NCBI GenBank assembly: GCA_040766325.1
Contig: JAXGQR010000019.1
Span: forward strand, 1 to 39,522
DNA length: 39,522 nt
Direction of reading: 5' to 3'
From: Dehalobacterium sp040766325
Lineage (GTDB): Bacteria > Bacillota > Dehalobacteriia > Dehalobacteriales > Dehalobacteriaceae
Part shown: piece by piece, positions 8,746 to 17,579 of the stretch
Numbering within the stretch: position 1 is the first letter of the stretch
Layout of the letters: the number at the start of each line of letters is the position of its first letter
The notes under the pieces: model-generated
Database searches by the model: none
Told to the model about the DNA's origin: nothing
What the model saw: only the letters and a program-made list of their open reading frames with translations
Made by a program: the position numbers and the translations under genes

Positions 8746-9822
8746 TTAGAGAATAATCAATTCCTTGGTGGTCTGGGTAATAATCTCACAGCCTTCCGGC
8801 CTTACCACCACGCTGTCCTCAATACGCACACCGCTCCAATGAGGCAGATAAATGCCCGGCTCCACCGTTACCACAGACCCGACAGATAAGAGATGGTCAG
8901 AACGGGGATTTAACACCGGATCTTCATGGATTTCCAGACCGATGCCATGACCCAGACCGTGGCCAAAGTAATCTCCATATCCGGCCCTCGCGATCACATT
9001 CCGGGCCGCTTGATCCACTTCCTTCCCCATGACACCCGCCCGGACAGCCCGCACCCCGCTTTCCTGGGCTTCCAGTACCAGCTGATAAATTTCCCGCTGT
9101 TTCTGATTCGGCTGCCCCACCACCACCGTCCGGGTCATATCGGAGCAATACCCTTCATAAAGGGCCCCAAAATCCAGGGTGATAAAATCTCCCTTGGATA
9201 TTTTTCTATCTGTGGGAATGGCGTGGGGCAGGGAGCTTCGGGGTCCTGAAGCCACAATAATGGGAAAAGAAGAAGAGAGAGCCCCCTTCTTTTTCATCAG
9301 GTATTCCAGCTCTCTTTCCAGATCCTTTTCCGTCACACCCGGTTTAATCAAAGAAAGAATCTCAGCAAAAGCTTCATCCCCAATTTGAGCCGCCTTTTTG
9401 AGCAGCTGAATTTCCTCATCATCCTTTTCACGACGCACAAAAAGCACGATGCCGGAAGTAGGGACCGGTGTCACATCCTTTAGCTGATCTTTCATTTTTT
9501 GATAACGTGCAAAGGTGATGATATCTTCCTCAAAGCCCAATTTCTTAATCTGAAATTGGGTGCAATAATGTGCCAGCGCTTCTTCCAGGCAGGAAAAAGA
9601 GCTGCGATAATCGACAATTTCAAAGTCCGGGCACTCCGTCCCTGCTTGTTCCGTATAACGGGAATCCGTCATGAGAATCCGGGCTGCCCGGGATAAAAGA
9701 ACAAAAGCATCGCTGCCCGTAAATCCGCTGATGTAACGAATATTGGCCTGCCCCATCAAAAAAAGAGCTTCGATGCCGGATTCCTCCAGAATTTTGAATA
9801 CTTGTTTTCTTCTTGATTTCAT
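8746..9822 (-). CDS. M24B Xaa-Pro aminopeptidase / proline dipeptidase
   Basis: The protein is a pita-bread metallopeptidase of about 358 residues that removes N-terminal residues before proline. The creatinase-like N-domain runs to about residue 125. Metal ligands are recognisable in order: two aspartates in DFGALYEGYCSDMT, a histidine in GHGLGHGIGLEIHE, and glutamates in VEPGIY and RIED. I chose the ATG at 9822 because GGAGG lies about 8 bases upstream; the longer frame to 9861 has no site. It precedes the oppDF ATPase genes in the same direction, which suits peptide use, although the families alone do not prove a functional link. Confidence 0.9.
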   Translation of the reverse strand: MKSRRKQVFKILEESGIEALFLMGQANIRYISGFTGSDAFVLLSRAARILMTDSRYTEQAGTECPDFEIVDYRSSFSCLEEALAHYCTQFQIKKLGFEEDIITFARYQKMKDQLKDVTPVPTSGIVLFVRREKDDEEIQLLKKAAQIGDEAFAEILSLIKPGVTEKDLERELEYLMKKKGALSSSFPIIVASGPRSSLPHAIPTDRKISKGDFITLDFGALYEGYCSDMTRTVVVGQPNQKQREIYQLVLEAQESGVRAVRAGVMGKEVDQAARNVIARAGYGDYFGHGLGHGIGLEIHEDPVLNPRSDHLLSVGSVVTVEPGIYLPHWSGVRIEDSVVVRPEGCEIITQTTKELIIL

Positions 9823-9835
9823 CAAACGACCTCCA

Positions 9836-10770
9836 TCAATTCCCATAAACTTGTTTTTCAAAGGTTATGCCATCCTGATAGCTCGCCTGCAGCAGGATAC
9901 GGGAAATATTTTTCCCGCTTGCATCATAGGATAAAACAAATTGGGGATTTTGATTCCCACCCTCTAATAATTCCAGTGCTTTTTCCTCCACCAAATTATT
10001 GCCGCTATATATTTTGGCCTTTACAGAGACAAGATTTTGATTGCCTGAGAAATGCTGAAATAAGGTAAAGTGGTACTGATTCTTCTCGATATCCAGGTGT
10101 CCCTGAATGGGTTCATATTTTGTCTTGGTTAAATAAACCAAGTCGTGATAAGAAACTGCACTGCTCTGTAAACGATCGTGATTCTTCATACTTACATAAC
10201 ATTCTATTCCTTCAATCACTTGGTCTTTTACTTCAAGTTGTGCATGCTCAGAGGTAGCCCTTTCCAACCCCCTTGTCTCACTCACCGAGATATCCCAGTA
10301 AGGCTCTACCTTGATTTTGATGGGAACCTGTACTTCAAAAAAACCCCCGCCCTTTCTTTCTCCGGGAACAGCTAAGAAATCTTCTCCCTGAGATTGGCGA
10401 TAATGGAAAAACACCTCAGCACCTTCCAGATAATCTTTAATCTGCCAATTCAAAACGGCTTGTCCCGTATCATCCTGGACAGTTGTTTTTTCCTCATTGA
10501 CATAGATCGGTGTAATCCAACTTTGCTCCTGGTAAACTGGTCTAAGGACTGCTGCACGTTTTGAGAAACCTCATTTATTCCCTCATGAAGCCGGTTGTAG
10601 TTCCGCCCCAGGGTTTCCTGCTGACGGTTCATGTCCCCTATTCTGAAAAACAGAAGAACATTGACGACCAAAATTAATATTAATAACAGTTTTTTCGATC
10701 CTGCACTGAATACTCTCCTTTGTTTTCGTCTGATTTTCTCTCCACTGCTCTCTTCCTGAGTATCTGTTTT
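9836..10770 (-). CDS. Membrane-anchored protein of unknown function, frameshifted
   Basis: I do not recognise this family. Reconstructed, it has a short basic N-terminus, one hydrophobic segment (KKLLLILILVVNVLLFF) near 10650-10700, a coiled-coil-like stretch rich in N, Q and E, and about 220 further residues with beta-rich, immunoglobulin-like patterning. It would sit outside the membrane on a single anchor. The frame changes once near 10535, where one extra T in the run restores a continuous product. No standard start codon is in frame between the upstream stop near 10771 and the hydrophobic segment, so the N-terminus is also damaged or misread. It ends 13 bases before the peptidase start. 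Confidence 0.55.
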
Positions 10771-10853
10771 TCAGATAATTGAACTCATTTTATAACGGAC
10801 GCTAAGTTCCTGATTGGTTCAACTAACTCATCAGTAGGGGATGAAGAAAACTT

Positions 10854-10875
10854 TACTGATAGAAGTTTCACTTTA
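10854..10875. repeat. Dispersed 22-bp repeat, copy 2
   Basis: This copy differs from 345-366 at one position. Here its left end (10854-10860) also pairs with 10830-10836 to make a 7-bp stem with a 17-base loop, which the other copy does not clearly share. It lies just past the end of the ferredoxin-nitroreductase remnant. Confidence 0.5.
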
Positions 10876-10886
10876 TTTCCAGCTGA

Positions 10887-11680
10887 CTATTGCCTTTTTG
10901 CAGGTGCAGTTCTAAATAGTGCACATCGGGATAACTAATGACCAGGCAGGTGACCACTTCCTGTGTTTGATCCAGCCCTAAAACCTTTCATTCAGAATTA
11001 TTGACTGCCGCACGAGTAAAATACCCGCAATAGAAGCAGCCCAACCCCAAGGTGAAGGTCATTAATTCCATATTTGATGCCGGCTAAGGCGGCATCAACA
11101 GGGGAGGGTGCAATGTTCAACACCAGGGCAGGCGCATTAAAAAATAAACGGTCTTTGCCTTCCGATAATATTCTTGACTCAATTGCATCCAGCGCTGGGC
11201 ATATTGCTTCAAATTTTCCGGCTGTGCGTCATCCTGTAGCACTTGAATTGACATTTCCTGCAGCCGTTTAAAAGCCAGTTCTTTGACAAGATTAATATTT
11301 TCCTGAACCACGATATAAGAAACACCTTGCAAATTGCTTCCCGTGGGGGTAAATCTCCCCGCTTCAATAATTTTCAGCAATTTTTCTCGCTCAACCTGCC
11401 TAGGTAAAAAATGACGAATGGAGCGGCGATACTTAATGAAATTAAGGAGGCGCTCGGGTTCGATGGCAAACTGATCTTTCTGATAACTTACAACATCCCC
11501 CATATCGTGATCATCCATGAAGACAGCATTTTCAGGACAAATGGCAATACAATGGCCGCATTGAAAACATTGATCAGCTTTAAGAATTGCTTTTTCATCC
11601 TCAATACCAATCACCTGAGGTAAACAGACCTCAGCACAATGACCACAACCAATACATTTTTCTTGGTCAAATTGAATCAT
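10887..11680 (-). pseudogene. Ferredoxin-nitroreductase fusion, multiply frameshifted
   Basis: The N-terminal 60 residues are a 2[4Fe-4S] ferredoxin with two clean motifs (CIGCGHCAEVC and CFQCGHCIAIC). A nitroreductase domain follows (RRSIRHFLPRQV, then TPTGSNLQ). This fused type is common in anaerobes and receives electrons through its own clusters. The frame is open to 11117, then breaks. Downstream the family sequence is recoverable only by changing frame near 11120 and 11050, with a TGA near 10988 and further shifts before a stop at about 10887. Homology (FTRAAVNNSE, VVTCLVISYPDVHY) persists throughout, but the density of lesions suggests real decay or a very poor sequence patch. Confidence 0.75.
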
Positions 11681-11837
11681 TTCTTCATTCCCCTTTCAAA
11701 CTGGCCTCCATTTATTATACTATAAATGACCATCTCAGTCCTCTTTTCCAAAATTACTTTTTGAATTCAGATAAGATATTTTTTATAACAAAAAATATTA
11801 GCAAGAGCATAACATAATATTTTTACCCTGTAAAAAC

Positions 11838-11876
11838 AAAAAGTCCTCGACATTTCACGGCTTCGAGAACTTTTTA
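11838..11876 (-). terminator. Intrinsic terminator after the SDR reductase remnant
   Basis: An imperfect stem between 11838-11850 and 11863-11876, with A and T runs on its flanks, lies 66 bases past the SDR stop. Read leftwards it is followed by TTTTTGTTTTT-like sequence. It fits a rho-independent terminator for the leftward SDR gene and could work in both directions. Confidence 0.65.
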
Positions 11877-11941
11877 CTATATAAGTTAATTTGTATTATA
11901 CTGCGATACGATTGGGGACAATGCCTGGATTATCTCATAAT

Positions 11942-12440
11942 TTACATAAATGAGCCGCCGCTGATAGAAATTGATTGACCGGTAATATATTCTGCTTCTT
12001 CAGAAGCAATATGGATAATCATTTTAGCGACCTTTTCCACATCTCCCAATTTCCCCTGAGGGATCTCCCTGATTAATTTATTTTGTAACTTTTCCGGTAA
12101 CCGAACAGTAATTCCCTGTTCCATGTAACCCAAGGAAATCACATTTACAGTAATGTTTTTTTTCGCTAACTCCCGAGCAGCTGTCTTTGTCAGACCGACA
12201 ATCCCCGCTTTAGAAGCCGAATAAGAAGAGGCACCACGAGAACCTTTATCTCCGGCTATAGAACCAATGGTAATAATTCTGCCGTAATTTTGCTTTTCCA
12301 TTACCGGGATTACTGACTTCATACAATTAAAGGTTCCGTTAAGATTAACATCTACTACCCTCTGCCAGCTTTCTAAACTCATGTCTTTTATTAAGGAAGA
12401 TTATCATTTTCAATTAACCAAATATTTTATCCTTGCGTTT
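11942..12440 (-). pseudogene. Short-chain dehydrogenase/reductase (FabG-like), N-terminus lost
   Basis: The last 146 residues are a clean classical SDR: the catalytic YSASK motif with Tyr and Lys, the preceding IGSIAG serine strand, and the C-terminal ITGQSISISGG. The family needs about 245 residues and an N-terminal TGxxxGxG cofactor site, which I cannot find. Upstream, one T restored near 12395 extends the match (LIKDMSLESW and about eight residues before it), and the NNAG motif appears to be lost in a small deletion near 12413. Beyond that similarity fades. The product would not bind NAD(P)H. Confidence 0.75.
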
Positions 12441-12610
12441 TTTTACTGAACCAATATTGACAACTCCAATCCTCAAATTTGTACATTCCCCATCACTCCA
12501 TATGCAAGCTTTTTCCTACGATTTTAACGATTTCCTTGCATATATTTTACAATTTTCTCGCCGCTATGTCTTGCTATATAAGGATTTTCGAATTGTTCAG
12601 TAGACATTAG

Positions 12611-12811
12611 TTAGCAAGCGCTAAGTATTTGAGAGAAATAATCCTGGTTCATTGAAGTAATTAACAAGGCCGGAAATGCAATGTACATTGTGACATCACT
12701 CAAAGCTTTTGATACACCTCTATTGATTAGTCCCCATTTGCTTCCCAATAAACCGATTCCTATAATTACTACCATTACGATCAGTTCATTGATAACATTA
12801 CTGTAGCCCAC
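12611..12811 (-). pseudogene. AEC-family (auxin efflux carrier) permease, N-terminal fragment
   Basis: The 66 residues match the first two transmembrane segments of AEC permeases (VVIIGIGLLGSKWG and YIAFPALLITSMNQ). Full members have about 300 residues and ten segments, and carry small carboxylates such as malate. Nothing downstream in any frame continues the family, so this is a truncated remnant. Its position at the end of the microcompartment operon raises the possibility that it once served that operon, but no evidence shows this. About 200 bases between it and the SDR remnant hold no recognisable gene. Confidence 0.65.
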
Positions 12812-12876
12812 TATTTTGGAACCTCCAATTCAGATGCGAATAAATTTATAGCACAATTTTCCTTATAAATTTCTTT

Positions 12877-13425
12877 TTATATCAAATGATTTATTACTGC
12901 CTGATCCGGTCCAGAGATTACCACCTGGGAGACCAAAACTCCATTGTCTTTGATCACTTCCACCCCAGCTGCCACTGCGGCCTTAACAGCCCCGATCTCA
13001 CCGGACAACAGCATAAAAGATTTTCCGCCCATTCCCTTGGCCAAACGAACCTCGATGAGATCCACATTCCCGCTTTTAGCTGCCTTATCCGCTGCTAAAA
13101 TGCATGACGCTACTGAGTAGGTCTCAATTATCCCAATTGCTTTGACATTGGAAACATTGGAAGTTGCGGAGATAGCAGAAAAAACTGATCGATGTACATT
13201 AGGAATTAGCATTTCGTCGACCAGCCACTCCTCTGCCACCTGATGGCCGCCATTAATTGCGCTTCTCACAGCTCCTACTTGCCCTCCTACCAATACCAAA
13301 AACTTTCCTGGGCATGCGGTACCACAGAATAACAACTCCACATCTCCTGCTTTCACCATCACATCAGCAGTTTTAATACCTTCCGCAATACTCCTTAACT
13401 CAAGTAATCCAATGGCATTGTTCAT
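12877..13425 (-). CDS. pduT: BMC-T shell protein with Fe-S cysteine, PduT-like
   Basis: Two BMC domains lie in tandem (residues 1-90 and 95-182), so the protein forms pseudohexameric trimers in the shell. It aligns closely with Salmonella PduT along its length, including NAIGLLEL at the start, the cysteine in TACPGKF that holds the central [4Fe-4S] cluster, and the repeat GIIETYSVASC. PduT is thought to pass electrons through the shell, probably with PduS, whose gene is immediately upstream. An AAGGAG site precedes the ATG. It is the last intact gene of the operon. Confidence 0.92.
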   Translation of the reverse strand: MNNAIGLLELRSIAEGIKTADVMVKAGDVELLFCGTACPGKFLVLVGGQVGAVRSAINGGHQVAEEWLVDEMLIPNVHRSVFSAISATSNVSNVKAIGIIETYSVASCILAADKAAKSGNVDLIEVRLAKGMGGKSFMLLSGEIGAVKAAVAAGVEVIKDNGVLVSQVVISGPDQAVINHLI

Positions 13426-13442
13426 GTCATCAACTCCTTATA

Positions 13443-14774
13443 TCAATCAACAAGATTTTCAATTATAATATCGGAATCAATATTTACCACTATACCATCT
13501 ATACTCGCATGAACATTTGCCCCTAAACCTTTTGCAGGACGGGCAGCAATTAATTGTCCCCTGGCTACTTTGTCCCCTGGTTTAACTAAAGGAATTGATG
13601 GTGCTCCGATATGTTGGGTTAAAGGTAGCCTTACTTTTTTAGGCTGATATTGGACAAGGTCTAGTGGGGCGGGTATATCAAATTTAGTTAATCCCAAATG
13701 TGTGATCATTCTTTTCACAGGAATCCTGCGGAGCACTCTAAATTCCCGTTCCGTGTCCGGTCTACGGGAAAACGCAGGTTTTACTCCAGCCAGCCTTAAC
13801 TGTAGCTTAATTTCTCTATTTACGCGCCGGGGAGATAATCCCATGGGGCAGGCAAAGACTTCGCATGCGCCACACTCACTGCATAATTGGGCCATAACCA
13901 AACTTTGATAATCTAGTGAGCCATGGCCTAATCCCCTCATGATCCGATGAGGCTGAAGATTATGCCCTAATAAATACCTGGGACAAATATCGGTACAGGC
14001 AACACATTGGCAACACGACATCTTAGCTTTCATTAAAATACTTTTTATTGACGCCTTTTTACTCAGAATTAAGGAAAAATCATTTGGCAAGGCAATCAAT
14101 CCCTTGGTAGTCTTTGTGATTGGCGAGGTTAAGTCTTCTTCCACATGTCCCATTACCGGTCCCCCGGTAATAATGGAATACTGAGTTGTCCTAACACCAC
14201 CGGACAGGTTAAGGGCTTCCATCAGGGAAATCCCTAAAGGGACCTTGACGGTTATTGGTTTATTTACATACCCAGTGATAGTTACATACTTGTCTACCAC
14301 GGGGTATCCTTCAAAGGCATTTAAAACATTCAATAGGGTTTCCACGTTTATTACAACGGTATTTACGTCAAGAGGGATCCCACCTTCAGGTACGATTCTT
14401 CTTGTTGTTTCAAATACTAGAATTTGTTCATCTCCGGCAGGATAAAAATCATCTAAATAAAATAAGCTTATCTGTGATTGATTAGTAGATAGTTCATTTT
14501 CTAATGAAGCAATTGCGTCTTTATATTTCTTTTTTAGGCCAATTACTCCCCGCTCTGCACTAGTTATATCCATAACCAAATTCAAAGCGACAATTAAACG
14601 TCTTGCCTCGTGCTCCATCAACTGCCTGTCAACTTGAATCATGGGCTCACATTCGGCACCATTGACAATTACCGTATCGACTCTGGCATTCAGTTTCACA
14701 TGAGTAGGAAAACCGGCTCCTCCTGCCCCTACCACCCCTGCGTCTGCCACAGTTTTAATTGCTTCTTCTTTCAC
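13443..14774 (-). CDS. pduS: RnfC-like flavo-iron-sulfur protein PduS (cobalamin reductase)
   Basis: This 443-residue protein is complete and close to the usual 450. It has the N-terminal NADH/FMN region (GVVGAGGAGFPTHVKL, then NGAECEP), an SLBB domain, two [4Fe-4S] motifs (CCQCVACTDICP near 250 and CSECGACEVFACP near 295) and a C-terminal biotinyl-like barrel. In Salmonella PduS reduces cob(II)alamin for re-adenosylation and associates with the shell. Here it may also link NADH oxidation to the PduT pore because no PduQ is present. The start is GTG with GGGTGGTG upstream. It lies between pduP and pduT. Confidence 0.92.
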   Translation of the reverse strand: MKEEAIKTVADAGVVGAGGAGFPTHVKLNARVDTVIVNGAECEPMIQVDRQLMEHEARRLIVALNLVMDITSAERGVIGLKKKYKDAIASLENELSTNQSQISLFYLDDFYPAGDEQILVFETTRRIVPEGGIPLDVNTVVINVETLLNVLNAFEGYPVVDKYVTITGYVNKPITVKVPLGISLMEALNLSGGVRTTQYSIITGGPVMGHVEEDLTSPITKTTKGLIALPNDFSLILSKKASIKSILMKAKMSCCQCVACTDICPRYLLGHNLQPHRIMRGLGHGSLDYQSLVMAQLCSECGACEVFACPMGLSPRRVNREIKLQLRLAGVKPAFSRRPDTEREFRVLRRIPVKRMITHLGLTKFDIPAPLDLVQYQPKKVRLPLTQHIGAPSIPLVKPGDKVARGQLIAARPAKGLGANVHASIDGIVVNIDSDIIIENLVD

Positions 14775-14797
14775 ATTTTCACCACCCTACAATGTTT

Positions 14798-16214
14798 CTA
14801 GACAATGGAAAACCCATCTACTAAGACACATTTGCGTGATCTACAGAAATCTTTTGCCGATGTTAACCCCTCACCCGTTGGTCCGGCAATGGTAAAAGTG
14901 GTATATCCCTCTCCACCCGCACCAATTCCTGCATAAGAAGGACCGTTCTTCACAAATATCGTGGTATCAATTGCCCTTGCCAAGCTAGTTAAATTATCAA
15001 CATTTTTTGAATGCATTATAGCCGTATGCCTATTACCATGTTCCACTTTTACCGCCAAATCAATAGCCTCAGCAACATCTTTTACCCTTACTAATGGCAA
15101 AACAGGCATCATCAGTTCTTCTTGCACAAAGGGATGATCAGAGTCGGTTTCACATACGATCAATCTAATAGATCTGTCTACATCAATTCCCAGGACCTTC
15201 AAAATTTCTTTTGCATCTTTTCCGATATACTCTTTGTTCACTGTGTATTTTTTTGGATTTACCGTACATCCCGCATGTTTTTCATCCTGTTTTTCACTTA
15301 ATATTATCCTCTTCAGTTGGTCAACCTGGTTTCCTTTGATCTCGAAAGCTCCATTTTGCAGTATATATTTTTTCAATTGGTCCGCAACATAATCTACAAC
15401 AATAATTTCTTTTTCGGCAATGCAAGGAAGATTATTATCAAAACTGGCTCCAGCCACAATTGACTTGGCAGCATGTTCCAAATTAGCTGTTTCATCCACA
15501 ACAACCGGAGGATTACCTGCACCAGCCCCAATGGCCTTTTTACCAGAAGACATCACTTTCTTTACTATTTCCGGGCCGCCTGTCGCCACCAGCATGTTGA
15601 TACCGGGATGGGCAAGCAATTGGTCGGTGTTCTCCAAAGAGGGTTCTAAAACAGTAGTAATAAGGTTATTTGGTCCTCCGGCTTCAACAATTGCCTTATT
15701 TAAGGTATCAATGATATGCATAGATACTTTTTTTGCCCTTGGGTGGACACTAAAAACCACACCATTTCCTGCGGCAATCATGCCAATACTATTATTCATG
15801 ACGGTAGCACAGGGATTCGTTGCCGGAGTAACCGCCCCGATAACTCCATAAGGCCCCATTTCAATGATGGTCAAGCCACGATCTCCAGAAAAAGCTCGCG
15901 GTGCAATATCCTCTGTCCCCGGGGTTTTATCTGCGACTAATAAATGCTTAAAATGTTTGTCTTCCACTCGTCCCATTCCGGTTTCCTTAACTGCCTCATC
16001 CGCAAAAACCTGAGCATTTTTTCTGATAGTTTGACGCAATGCCCTAATAATCGTTTCTCTTTTTTCCCAGTTAAGCTGCCGTAAGTGCTTTTGTGCCTCT
16101 TCTGCTGCTGAAACGGCTAGATCAACAGTCGGGAAAATTCCTGACCCTACTTCTTGCATAGGAAGTAAATTTTTTCAAAAACTCTCGCACGACTTGTTCG
16201 ACAATAGATTCCAT
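14798..16214 (-). CDS. pduP: CoA-acylating aldehyde dehydrogenase PduP, one frameshift near its N-terminus
   Basis: PduP turns propionaldehyde (or the matching aldehyde) and CoA into acyl-CoA with NAD+. The catalytic cysteine lies in NLPCIAEKE, and GAGAGNPPVVVDETA and NGPSYAGIGAGGEGYT are family signatures. The frame from an internal ATG at 16159 gives 453 residues, but homologues start earlier. Upstream, an ATG at 16214 behind AAAAAGGA begins MESIVEQVVREFLKK, a typical encapsulation peptide. One A added to the run at about 16170 joins it to the enzyme. I therefore place the start at 16214. The peptide should carry the enzyme into the shell. Confidence 0.93.
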
Positions 16215-16255
16215 TCCTTTTTCTTCTAACCTAATATCAAGATGCTTACCTTCTA

Positions 16256-16669
16256 TTAAACAACAAATCCAGAAAATACTTTCATCCCCGCCTCATGCCA
16301 CCAGCATATCTTCTTCAACTGTTCCTCCGCTAACACCGATTCCACCTAAAAGATTACCATCTTTGATTAAAGGATACCGCCGCCAAAAAGAACAATTTTA
16401 CCTTGCTGACATCCCTCAATTCCAAAGATCTCTCCTCCCGGTTGAGCTTTTTGTCCCACTAAATGTGTTGCCATTTTTAAAGCCACAGCTGTATATGCTT
16501 TATTTTGAGACAATTCAATACTGACCAATAATGATTCATCCATTCGTTCAAATACAACTAAATTACCGGCATTATCAACTACAGAAATTGCCATAGGGAT
16601 TCCGATTTTTTGTGCAGCTGATTTTGCCTCTCTTATTATGTTCCTTGCAATTTCTAAAGTTATATTCAA
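16256..16669 (-). CDS. GlcG/HbpS-domain protein (equivalent to the PduO C-terminal domain), frameshifted
   Basis: The protein has the GlcG/HbpS fold seen in PduO C-termini, where it binds haem or corrinoid in some members. Family marks are PMAISVVDNAGNLVVFERMD and PGG, then GGIGVSGGTVEED. I start it at a TTG (16669) because AAAGGAGA lies six bases upstream. The frame breaks near 16370, where one C restored gives GGGIPLIKDG, and again near 16300, where one extra base must go to reach the usual ending. Corrected length is about 137 residues. In Salmonella this domain is fused to the adenosyltransferase; here that enzyme is the gene just upstream. Confidence 0.8.
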
Positions 16670-16716
16670 AAGCAACGTCTCCTTTTTTATGAAATGACTT
16701 GAAGTTAATTCTCTAA

Positions 16717-17259
16717 TCACATGACTCTTGACTTTTTCAACAAGTCTCTTTTTTCTTCTAAGCGGGCAAGCAAATAAATTAGATCCGATAAACGGTTTAA
16801 ATACACCAGAACCAAGTAACTAATAAAATTTTTTTCTAAGAGTTCTACTGCAAGCCGTTCTGCCCGCCTCACTACCGTTCTGGCAAAGTCTAAAGCCGCT
16901 CCTGCCTGAGTATCCCCTGGGACTATAAGACCTTGCATAACGCCCACTTCTACTGAAATAAGATCGATCAGGCTCTCAAGCAACCTAATGTCCTCTTCTT
17001 TAATGGTCTTTTTAAGTTTGTCTCTGGATTTCGGAATTGCCGCCATTTCTGCCGCCACAACCATAAGATGCTTTTGAATTATATGAATTTTTTCTTTAAT
17101 ATCCTCATTGCCTGTGATACTTCTTGCTATACCGAGAGCAGAATTAGCCTCGTCAATTGTTCCATAAGTCTCTACTCTAATATCATTTTTAGGCACACGT
17201 TCAGAACCTAATAGTTCGGTAATACCCTGATCTCCTTTGCCGGTATAAATTTTAGTCAT
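16717..17259 (-). CDS. pduO: PduO-type ATP:cob(I)alamin adenosyltransferase
   Basis: The enzyme adds the 5'-deoxyadenosyl group of ATP to cob(I)alamin and so supplies the coenzyme of diol dehydratase. Marks of the PduO class are the N-terminal TKIYTGKGDQG nucleotide loop, a central VETYGTIDEANS and the C-terminal RTVVRRAERLAVEL. The ATG at 17259 has GGTGG seven bases upstream; a frame starting at 17277 has none. The product is about 180 residues, the single-domain size, with the GlcG domain split off in the next gene. It probably works with PduS. Confidence 0.92.
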   Translation of the reverse strand: MTKIYTGKGDQGITELLGSERVPKNDIRVETYGTIDEANSALGIARSITGNEDIKEKIHIIQKHLMVVAAEMAAIPKSRDKLKKTIKEEDIRLLESLIDLISVEVGVMQGLIVPGDTQAGAALDFARTVVRRAERLAVELLEKNFISYLVLVYLNRLSDLIYLLARLEEKRDLLKKSRVM

Positions 17260-17282
17260 TACATCGCCACCTATCATTGTTA

Positions 17283-17552
17283 CTAATTGACCATTTCAAA
17301 ACTATCAATTATACCTACAATAGCGGCATCAACAGGACAATTTTCCGACATGACTGTTCTAGCGGAACTGCCTGTCAAGCAAATAACCATTTCCCCAATG
17401 CCAGCGCCAACCGAGTCCACCGCAACTATCGTGGTTGGAGAGATATGAGAATTTGTGGTCAACTGTGGTTGCACGATTAGGAGCTTTTGGCCCACCAGTC
17501 TTTCATCTTTTTTGGTAGAAACCACATGTCCGATAATCTTTCCGATCAGCAT
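17283..17552 (-). CDS. pduN: EutN/CcmL-family BMC vertex protein PduN
   Basis: This 89-residue protein is the pentameer-forming type that closes the twelve vertices of a microcompartment (BMC-P). It starts with the family pattern MLIGKIIGHVVSTKKDERL, continues with QKLLIVQP and AVDSVGAGIGEMV, and ends with AAIVGIIDSFE. A long purine-rich site (AAGGGGAGGGG) precedes the ATG. One such gene is enough for a closed shell. It is followed directly by the adenosyltransferase gene. Confidence 0.93.
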   Translation of the reverse strand: MLIGKIIGHVVSTKKDERLVGQKLLIVQPQLTTNSHISPTTIVAVDSVGAGIGEMVICLTGSSARTVMSENCPVDAAIVGIIDSFEMVN

Positions 17553-17579
17553 TTCTTCCCCTCCCCTTAACCTATCTAT

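Noticed and set aside
15420..15851. A 143-codon plus-strand open frame opposite pduP, and similar frames opposite pduG, the peptidase and the sigma-54 gene.
   Set aside because: They lack ribosome binding sites and family motifs and mirror the codon pattern of the real genes on the other strand.
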